From contig NZ_AP024322.1 in the NCBI RefSeq assembly GCF_018408855.1, positions 806,001 to 870,000 of the forward strand: DNA of 64,000 nucleotides, in the 5' to 3' direction. This document shows, piece by piece, positions 57,634-64,000 of the stretch (the stretch's first letter is position 1; each line of letters begins with the position of its first letter). The stretch comes from Caballeronia sp. NK8 (lineage in GTDB: Bacteria; Pseudomonadota; Gammaproteobacteria; Burkholderiales; Burkholderiaceae). A program made the position numbers and the translations under genes. The notes beneath the pieces were generated by a model. That model ran no database searches. It saw nothing but the letters and a program-made list of their open reading frames with translations, and was not told where the DNA came from.

Positions 57634-58356
57634 ATGACTACGCAAATACTTGTCGTCGACGACGACGCCGAACTGCGCGACCTTCTGCGCGACTATCTGG
57701 TCCGGCAGGGCATCGAGGTATCGGTGCTGCATGACGCCGGTGGACTCGAACGCCGCATCGAACGCGAGCGGCCGGATCTGATCGTGCTCGATCTGATGAT
57801 GCCGGGCGTCGACGGGCTGACCGCGCTCAAACAGCTGCGTGCGTCCGGCGACGACATCCCCGTCATCATGCTGACCGCGCGCGCGGACGACGTGGACCGC
57901 ATCGTCGGTCTGGAGCTGGGCGCGGACGATTACCTCGGCAAGCCGTTCAACCCGCGCGAGCTGCTCGCGCGCGTGCAGGCCGTGCTGCGCCGCCGCCGCA
58001 CGATTCCGTCAGCCGCGCCCGAGCAGCGCGAGCCGTATTCGTTCGGCCGCTTCCGGCTGGATTTCCAGTCGCGCACGCTGCAACAGGACGACAGGCCGCT
58101 CACGCTGTCCGGCAGCGAATTCGCGCTGCTCAAGATTTTCGTGAACAACCCGATGCGTACGCTCACGCGCGAACGCCTGCTCGAACTGCTGCACGGCCCG
58201 GAATACGACGGCACCGACCGCGGCATCGACGTGCAGGTGTGGCGCCTGCGCCGCATCCTGGAGACCGATCCGTCGGCGCCGCGCTTCATCCAGACGGTGC
58301 GGGGGCGCGGTTACGTGTTCGTGCCGGACGGCGAGCAAAATGCGCCGGGCAATTGA
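57634..58356 (+). CDS. OmpR-family response regulator
   Basis: A 240-residue regulator. Receiver domain residues 1-120 with acidic pair Asp10/Asp11, phosphorylation site Asp53 (LDLMMPG) and Lys103 (GKPFNP). The C-terminal winged helix (SGSEFALLKIF, RGIDVQVWRLRRILE, VRGRGYVFVPD) is OmpR-like. It overlaps the kinase gene by 17 nt. Sequence and size resemble EnvZ/OmpR-like systems of betaproteobacteria; the signal is not known, but the divergent Spy-like gene suggests an envelope cue. Confidence 0.93.
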   Translation: MTTQILVVDDDAELRDLLRDYLVRQGIEVSVLHDAGGLERRIERERPDLIVLDLMMPGVDGLTALKQLRASGDDIPVIMLTARADDVDRIVGLELGADDYLGKPFNPRELLARVQAVLRRRRTIPSAAPEQREPYSFGRFRLDFQSRTLQQDDRPLTLSGSEFALLKIFVNNPMRTLTRERLLELLHGPEYDGTDRGIDVQVWRLRRILETDPSAPRFIQTVRGRGYVFVPDGEQNAPGN

Positions 58357-59680
58357 CACGCTGTTCGGCCGGCTGGTCGTCATCGTCATCGGCATGCTGG
58401 TGCTCTCGCATGTCGCGTGGTTCGCGATCATCCGCTTCGAGCGCGACAACGTGCAGACGCGCTTCGCCGTCGAGGAGGCAGTGTTTCTCGTCGAAGCGGT
58501 GCGCCAGCACATCGCCAATACGCCCGATCAGCCCTTGCCGCCGCGCGTTCGCCTGGTGGCGCCCGATAGCCCGGACGTGCCGAGACAACCCGACGAGAAC
58601 ATGCCGCCTCCGTTGCTGCGTTTCGTCGAGGACCTGAAAGACCGTCTGCCCGATGGCACCGACGTCCGCCTGAGCGAGCCCGGCGGCCCGCCGAGCGTGT
58701 GGGTGCATGGCGCAAAGGACACGGGATGGGTCGTCGTGCCGGTGCAGCCGTTGCGTCCGCCGCGCTCGCGCGACCGCATGCTCGTGTGGCTCGCGCTGAT
58801 TTTCTCGACGGCCGTGCTCGCAGCTCTCTTCGGCGCGTGGCAGTTGCAATATCCGTTGCGTTCGCTTGCGCAGGCCGTCGCGCGCTTCGGACGCGGCCAG
58901 CCGACGCCGCCCGTGCCCGAGCGCGGCCCGCGCGAATTACGCCAGCTCACGCACGGCTTCAATCAGATGGTGCGCGAAGTCTCACAGACCGAGAACGATC
59001 GCGCGGTGATGCTCGCGGGCGTCGCGCACGATCTGAAGACGCCGCTCGCGCGCCTGCGCCTGCGCGCCGAAATGATGGACGACGAGAAGATGCGCGACGG
59101 CGTCGTGCGCGACGTCGATTCGATGGCGCATATCGTCGATCAGTTTCTCGTGTTCGCGCACGACCGGCCGGACGGCAGCGAGCCGGTTCCGGTCGACGAG
59201 CAATGCGAGCGTATCGCGCGCGCGTATCGCGCGGTCGCGCCGGGCGCGCAGCCTGTGCGCTTGAATCTCGAGGCAGGGCCGGCGTTCGCGCTGCCCGCGG
59301 CCACGCTCGACCGGCTGCTGTCGAATCTGCTCGATAACGCGCATGCGTATGGCGCGCCGCCCGTCGTCATCGCGACGCGGCGGGACGCGAAGGGGTGGGT
59401 ATTGTCCGTGTCGGATCACGGCAAGGGCATTGCGCCGGACGATCTCATCAAGGCGAGCCGGCCGTTCGTGCGGCTCGATCCGGCGCGCGGCGGCAGCGGC
59501 CATAGCGGGCTCGGGCTCGCCATCGTGGAGCGGCTTGCGCGGCGCGCGGGCGGCGAGTGCGAAATCGGCAATCGCGCCGACGGCGGCCTGGAGGTCGCGA
59601 TGACCTTCCCGTTCGACATCGCCACGCGGCCGGTGGCCGAACGCCGCGCCGGTCCGCAGCACGAAGAACGCGCGCTGTAA
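58340..59680 (+). CDS. EnvZ-like sensor histidine kinase
   Basis: A 446-residue kinase. TM1 is about 10-31, a periplasmic region of about 115 residues rich in Pro (PDQPLPPRV, PRQPDENMPPP) follows, TM2 is about 147-166. The HAMP linker (YPLRSLAQAVARF) leads to His230 in GVAHDLKTPLARLR; the ATPase has NLLDNAHAYG (N box), DHGKGI and GHSGLGLAIV. All catalytic boxes are intact. The 35-residue tail (RRAGPQHEERAL end) is low-complexity. Confidence 0.92.
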   Translation: MRRAIDTLFGRLVVIVIGMLVLSHVAWFAIIRFERDNVQTRFAVEEAVFLVEAVRQHIANTPDQPLPPRVRLVAPDSPDVPRQPDENMPPPLLRFVEDLKDRLPDGTDVRLSEPGGPPSVWVHGAKDTGWVVVPVQPLRPPRSRDRMLVWLALIFSTAVLAALFGAWQLQYPLRSLAQAVARFGRGQPTPPVPERGPRELRQLTHGFNQMVREVSQTENDRAVMLAGVAHDLKTPLARLRLRAEMMDDEKMRDGVVRDVDSMAHIVDQFLVFAHDRPDGSEPVPVDEQCERIARAYRAVAPGAQPVRLNLEAGPAFALPAATLDRLLSNLLDNAHAYGAPPVVIATRRDAKGWVLSVSDHGKGIAPDDLIKASRPFVRLDPARGGSGHSGLGLAIVERLARRAGGECEIGNRADGGLEVAMTFPFDIATRPVAERRAGPQHEERAL

Positions 59681-59690
59681 CGGCGCGGCG

Positions 59691-59954
59691 TCAGTCGAAC
59701 AGCGTATCGAGCGCCGACGCCGCTTCGCTGTCCACCGTGTTGTACGTGACCGTCGACGCTTCGAAGATGTAGTGCGTCGTGTACTTGCCGAGCCGCGAGA
59801 GAATCTCTTCCTGAATCACTTCGGGCGCGAGATCGATCTTCAGGAACCACGCCGTCGACGAAAGCCGCGTCTGAAACGAGCCGTACTCGGCGAGCAGGTG
59901 GTCGAACGTTTCAGCGTCCTGATCCCGGCACACGATGACCAGATTTCCCTTCAT
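59691..59954 (-). CDS. Small SinR/Cas2-fold-like protein, 87 residues
   Basis: A small acidic protein with a GGGAG ribosome site. The N-terminal strand MKGNLVIVCRDQD and the central SSTAWFLKIDLAPEVIQEEIL followed by THYIFEAST suggest a ferredoxin-like beta-alpha-beta fold seen in SinR-like and Cas2-like proteins. Residues of a Cas2 active site are not clear. There is no cas locus nearby. Function unknown; it lies after a diguanylate cyclase on the same strand and converges on the kinase gene. Confidence 0.6.
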   Translation of the reverse strand: MKGNLVIVCRDQDAETFDHLLAEYGSFQTRLSSTAWFLKIDLAPEVIQEEILSRLGKYTTHYIFEASTVTYNTVDSEAASALDTLFD

Positions 59955-60066
59955 GCAATTCTCCCGATTCACGCCAGCGGCATTCGATTTCGTATATCGA
60001 TGATACCTGCGCGATGCGTTGCGCGCCGCGACATACGCATGATCGTGCGATGAATGGACGCGTCGC

Positions 60067-61752
60067 TTACTTGCCCGCGAGCGTGTTCTCGGGATACCGC
60101 GTCGACGAGCCGGGATCGGCGGGGCGCACCTCGCTGCGGTCGCGGCCGCGCGATTTCGCCTCGTAGAGCGCCAGGTCGGCGCGCGACAGGATCCATTCGA
60201 GCGCGTCGTCGGGCGCAAGCTCGGTGATGCCGATGGACACCGACAACACCGCGTCGTCCGGCAGATGCGCGCAGTGTTCGTGGTGGAAGCGCTTTCTGAG
60301 GCGCTCCAGCACGGCCTGCGCGTCGGCGAGCGAGGTTTGCGGCAGGAGAATCCCGAATTCCTCGCCGCCGAGCCGTCCGATCGCATCGCTCGGACGGAGC
60401 TGCGCGCGGCACACCTCGACGAAATGCTCCAGCGCGCGATCGCCCGATGCGTGCCCGAAGCGGTCGTTGACCTGCTTGAAGTGATCGAGATCGGCAATGG
60501 CGACCGACAGCGGCGCGCCCGCGGCACGCGCGAGCTCCACTTCATGGCGCAAGGTGTCGAGGAAGTAACGCCGCGAGAGGGCGCCCGTCAGCGCATCGTG
60601 GCGCGCCTCGGCCGACAGCAGCGTATTGGCCGATTGCAGTTGCTCGGCGAGATCGCGAGTCGCGCGATGCAGGCGCCGCTCCCGCGAGTAGGAAATCGCG
60701 ATCACGATGGCGAGCGTCACGACGCCGAGCATCGTCAGAAACACGAGGACGCGGTCGCGGCTGTGGTTGCGGCTGATTTCCGGCCAGCTCGTGAGCGGAT
60801 GCACGATGTGCGCCGAGAGCCCCGAATTGAGCCCGGTGCGCTCGTCGTAGAGCGACGGCACGTTGCTGCCGTTCGCCGCGTAGAAGGTCTGCGCGAGCGC
60901 GGGCGCGAGCCAGTGCTCGGAGGCGCGCATCTGCTCGCCGATGTGCGACACGCGCAGCTCCGGAAACGACTCGCGTCGATAATGCTCGACGCGTTCGTGC
61001 TCGGTCATGCGCGCGACCGGCGCATTGGGCATCGCCTCGTATTCGAGCCGGCCGTCGTGGGCCATCACGACGACGCCGTTCTCGTCGGTCACGAAGGTGC
61101 CGGCGCGCGATACCCAGTGCCGCAGCCGGTCGATGCTCACCTTGGCGATCACGCCGCCGACCAGAATGCCGTCTTCATAGGCGGGCGCCGCGATGAAAAT
61201 GCCCGGCTCGCCGGAGAGCCGGCCGACGCCGTACATCTCGACGAAGCCGCCGAGCAGCGCCCGCGCGACGTATCCCCGCCCGCTCATGTCATAGCCGATG
61301 AAACTGTCGTCGTCCGCGGCGTTGCTCGACGCGATGCAAAATCCCTTCTCGTTGACGAGCCAGATGGAGTCGAGGCCCGAGAAGCCCTGCGCCTCGTGCA
61401 GGAAGTGATTGACCTTCGCGAGCGCCGGGCGCGCAGTCCAGTCGCTGCGGCGTTCGAGTTCCGTCCCGGCCGGGTTCGAGGCATAATTCCGCGACTCCGC
61501 CAGCGCCCGCTGCGTGAGGTCCATCTGCGCGAGCGTGGCGGGAATGGCGCGCGACATCGCCAGGTCGCTCGCGATGATCTGCGCCATGTTATCGACGATC
61601 GATGCCGCCATCTGGCGCTCGGTGCGTACGGTCGCCGTCATCTCCTGTTGTACCATTCGGTCCGACAACAAGCCGGCGGCGATCCAGCACGCGAATGCCA
61701 GCGCCGCGAGGCCGAGCGCTGCGATCGCACGGTGCAGGATGAGCTTGTTCAT
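60067..61752 (-). CDS. Membrane diguanylate cyclase with periplasmic Cache-like sensor
   Basis: A 561-residue protein (start MNKLILHRAIAAL; a GTG five codons upstream is an alternative). TM1 lies about residues 9-28, followed by a periplasmic dCache-like region of about 270 residues (ASSNAADDDSFIGYD, YEDGILVGGVIAKVS) and TM2 near 325. The GGDEF domain has the active motif GGEEF and, five residues before it, RPSD, an RxxD inhibitory site for product feedback. It makes cyclic di-GMP from GTP. No EAL domain is attached. Confidence 0.9.
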   Translation of the reverse strand: MNKLILHRAIAALGLAALAFACWIAAGLLSDRMVQQEMTATVRTERQMAASIVDNMAQIIASDLAMSRAIPATLAQMDLTQRALAESRNYASNPAGTELERRSDWTARPALAKVNHFLHEAQGFSGLDSIWLVNEKGFCIASSNAADDDSFIGYDMSGRGYVARALLGGFVEMYGVGRLSGEPGIFIAAPAYEDGILVGGVIAKVSIDRLRHWVSRAGTFVTDENGVVVMAHDGRLEYEAMPNAPVARMTEHERVEHYRRESFPELRVSHIGEQMRASEHWLAPALAQTFYAANGSNVPSLYDERTGLNSGLSAHIVHPLTSWPEISRNHSRDRVLVFLTMLGVVTLAIVIAISYSRERRLHRATRDLAEQLQSANTLLSAEARHDALTGALSRRYFLDTLRHEVELARAAGAPLSVAIADLDHFKQVNDRFGHASGDRALEHFVEVCRAQLRPSDAIGRLGGEEFGILLPQTSLADAQAVLERLRKRFHHEHCAHLPDDAVLSVSIGITELAPDDALEWILSRADLALYEAKSRGRDRSEVRPADPGSSTRYPENTLAGK

Positions 61753-62396
61753 CGATCTCGGGCGCACGGATTGCAGCGCGTGATGTCTGCCGCGCCTGAA
61801 CTCACGCTCGCCACGGGGCGGCGGGTGTGGCTCACGCGGTCTTCCGGCTCGAATCTGGCGTCTCGCATCGCATCGGCGCTCAATTTATTGTTCGTGATAA
61901 GCCAAGATTGGACGATGTTTTTTGCCGCCTATCAAGCGCCTTGTGACGAAGGACGAAGTGCATCCAATATAGCGGACGCGCGCCGCTTGATCGCGTTGCG
62001 CGCCTCGCCGTCCGGCTCGATCGAAACGTAGCCAGACTGAAAGGAAGCGACGGCACGCGCGCCGGATGCATTCGACGCGGCCTGACCTTCATTTTGCCCG
62101 CGCCGTGCCGAAGAGCAACAGAAACATCGCACGAATGGCGCGCCAGACCGCATGAAGGTTGTGCCTGTCACGACGGTTGGTGTAGTGTCGCTCGGTTCAG
62201 CGCGGACTATATCCGAGACGGCGACTGCATGGCGCCGCCAAACGGCGCTGAACGTGTCGTCGTTTCGGCGGCCCTGTGCGTTGAGCATGGGCCGACTCGG
62301 GGAAAGGCGTCTTGCCCGCCGGACGGCTCGCTTGCCGTCTCAAGCAACATCCCGCGCTCGCGCGGTCGGAACAAAGCCTTACGGGGAGGGCCTTGC
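61753..62396. other. Intergenic region without a supported gene
   Basis: 644 bp between the divergent diguanylate cyclase and ABC permease. Frames on both strands are short and Arg-rich, with no ribosome sites. A GGGGAGGG site just before 62397 belongs to the permease gene. I see no clear RNA gene. Confidence 0.5.
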
Positions 62397-64000
62397 ATGG
62401 AATTTGGTTTCAATCTGAATCGCATGGCGAATGCGTCGGCGTGGCGGCTCCTGCCCAACCGCTGGGATTTCGTCGCGTTCCCGATGATCATCTGCATCAT
62501 CGCGCTCGCCGCCGTCGGCTTTCACGAAACCCTGGCGCCGATCTCCACGTTGCAGACCCAGGCGATCTCGCTCGACCCGTCGAACCTTCCCGAATACGCG
62601 CTGCGCACGACCCTGCGCATGCTGATCGCGATGGTTGCATCGCTGATCTTCACGCTGGTCTACGGCACGCTCGCGGCGAAAAGCCGGCGCGCGTCGATCG
62701 TGCTCGTGCCGATTCTCGACATCCTCCAATCGGTGCCGGTGCTGGGCTATATCTCCTTCACCGTCACGTTCTTCCTCGCGATGTTCCCGGGGCGCGTGAT
62801 CGGCGCGGAATGCGCGGCGATCTTCGCGATCTTCACGAGCCAGGCGTGGAACATGACCTTCAGCTTCTACCAGTCGCTGCGCACGGTGCCGCGCGATCTG
62901 GACGAAGTTTCGCGCGGCTTTCACCTCACCAACTGGCAGCGCTTCTGGAAGCTCGAAGTGCCGTTCTCGATGCCCGGCCTCATCTGGAACATGATGATGT
63001 CGATGTCGGGCGGCTGGTTTTTCGTGGTCGCGTCCGAGGCGATCACGGTCGGCAACCGCACGATCGTGCTGCCGGGCATCGGCGCGTATCTGGCCGCGGC
63101 GATCGGCGAGCGCAATCTCGGCGCGATCGGCTGGGTGATCCTCGCGATGATCGTCGTCATCCTCGCTTACGATCAGCTGATGTTCCGTCCGCTGGTCGCG
63201 TGGGCGGACAAGTTCCGCATGGAGACCACCAGTTCGGGCAACGAGCCGTCTTCGTGGCTGCTCGACCTGATCCGCCGCACGCGCCTGATTCACCGGCTGC
63301 TGGTGCCGGCGGGCTGGATTCTCGCGAAGCTCGCGCGTGTGCCGATCAAACTGCCGTCGCTGCAGGGGGCCTTCGAGAACGTGGGGCTGCCGCTGCGCGC
63401 CAAGGTGCCGTCCACGCGCACGGGCGATATCGCGTGGGGCACGCTCGTGCTGCTGATCGCGGTGTTCGTCGTGTGGAAGGTCGCGGCGTTCGTCGCGACG
63501 GGCGTCACCTGGGGCGAAGTCGGCCACGTGTTCCTGATGGGCTTCATCACGCTGTTGCGGGTGGTGGTGCTGATCGCGATCGCGTCGGTGATCTGGGTGC
63601 CCGTCGGCGTGCTGATCGGCCTGCGGCCGGCGCTCGCGGAAAAGATCCAGCCGCTCGCCCAGTTCCTCGCCGCTTTCCCGGCGAATCTGCTGTTTCCGGT
63701 GTTCGTCGTGGTGATCGTGCGCTGGGATCTGAATCCGGATATCTGGCTGTCGCCGCTCATCGTGCTCGGCACGCAGTGGTATATCCTCTTCAACGTGATC
63801 GCGGGGGCGTCCTCCTATCCGAACGATTATCGCGAGGCCGCGACCAACTTCCAGATCCGCGGCTGGCAGTGGTGGAAGAAGTGCATGCTGCCGGGCATCT
63901 TCCCGTACTACATCACCGGCGCGATCACCGCGTCGGGCGGCGCGTGGAACGCCAGCATCGTCGCGGAAGCGGTGTCGTGGGGCAAGACGGAGGTCGTCGC
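62397..64000 (+). CDS. ABC transporter permease with two membrane modules (partial)
   Basis: At least 534 residues, open at the window end. It starts MEFGFNLNRMAN after GGGGAGGG. Two SsuC/TauC-type permease modules are visible: the first ends with an EAA-like loop (RTVPRDLDEVSRGF) around residues 160-175, the second has YREAATNFQIRGWQWWKK near residue 480. Such double-module permeases occur in nitrate/sulfonate/taurine-type importers of this group and usually precede an ATPase gene. Substrate unknown. Confidence 0.8.
   Translation, partial: MEFGFNLNRMANASAWRLLPNRWDFVAFPMIICIIALAAVGFHETLAPISTLQTQAISLDPSNLPEYALRTTLRMLIAMVASLIFTLVYGTLAAKSRRASIVLVPILDILQSVPVLGYISFTVTFFLAMFPGRVIGAECAAIFAIFTSQAWNMTFSFYQSLRTVPRDLDEVSRGFHLTNWQRFWKLEVPFSMPGLIWNMMMSMSGGWFFVVASEAITVGNRTIVLPGIGAYLAAAIGERNLGAIGWVILAMIVVILAYDQLMFRPLVAWADKFRMETTSSGNEPSSWLLDLIRRTRLIHRLLVPAGWILAKLARVPIKLPSLQGAFENVGLPLRAKVPSTRTGDIAWGTLVLLIAVFVVWKVAAFVATGVTWGEVGHVFLMGFITLLRVVVLIAIASVIWVPVGVLIGLRPALAEKIQPLAQFLAAFPANLLFPVFVVVIVRWDLNPDIWLSPLIVLGTQWYILFNVIAGASSYPNDYREAATNFQIRGWQWWKKCMLPGIFPYYITGAITASGGAWNASIVAEAVSWGKTEVV

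Noticed and set aside
59691..59954. CRISPR adaptation protein Cas2
   Set aside because: The fold looks similar, but there is no cas1, no repeat array and no clear Cas2 active-site aspartate.

Overview
The window is a GC-rich, gene-dense stretch of a betaproteobacterial chromosome. Gene content and order point to the Burkholderia/Paraburkholderia/Caballeronia group: a glucokinase fused to a HexR-type regulator, OpcP-like trimeric porins, a PXPV-repeat exported protein, an EnvZ/OmpR-like pair beside a Spy-like protein, and a phosphonate cluster with a PEP mutase carrying a C-terminal nucleotidyltransferase-like domain. The species cannot be fixed from sequence reading alone. I see no prophage, insertion sequence, CRISPR array or rRNA.

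Layout. 1-5039 (+): the end of a flippase-like membrane protein, a CTP-type nucleotidyltransferase, then aepX, aepY and phnW, a pathway from phosphoenolpyruvate to 2-aminoethylphosphonate with a likely route to CMP-activated headgroups. 5041-14336 (-): a small exported protein, then a purine-salvage and catabolism run (xdhA, xdhB, xdhC, adenosine/adenine deaminase, NCS2 purine permease, guaD) with a 21-bp dyad upstream. 14602-22638: housekeeping genes (dsbB, amidase, hemN, YkgJ-like, DUF1439, uppP, trmB, tRNA-Gly(CCC), YggT, small proteins). 22979-29377: PXPV protein, PLP ammonia-lyase, LysE exporter, asparaginase, ubiD, a possible terminated leader or sRNA, and a lytic transglycosylase.

29447-37423 (-): aminotransferase, nusB, ribH, a ribB gene whose GTP-cyclohydrolase-II half has lost its zinc cysteines (ribBX type), ribE, ribD, hemL and a stand-alone EVE/PUA-like protein. 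A Phd/RelE toxin-antitoxin module lies in the opposite direction between ribE and ribBX, with its own palindromic operator. 37573-40897: a Bcr/CflA exporter and an S9 oligopeptidase. 41006-50134: a glucose uptake and Entner-Doudoroff entry locus. A four-gene sugar ABC transporter (-) faces zwf, pgl and glk-hexR (+), and a perfect HexR-like palindrome overlaps the -10 region in front of zwf. 50286-52886 (-): two tandem, nearly identical porins. 53441-55675 (-): HisQMP-type amino-acid ABC genes without a binding protein. 56040-61752: pirin, a Spy-like periplasmic protein divergent from a two-component system, a small SinR/Cas2-fold-like protein and a Cache-type diguanylate cyclase. 62397-64000 (+): a double-domain ABC permease cut by the window edge.

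The strongest points for follow-up are the HexR box on the zwf promoter, the degenerate RibX domain with the inserted toxin-antitoxin pair, the AepX-fused nucleotidyltransferase that has lost its nucleotide-binding arginine beside an intact stand-alone one, and the stand-alone EVE-like protein.
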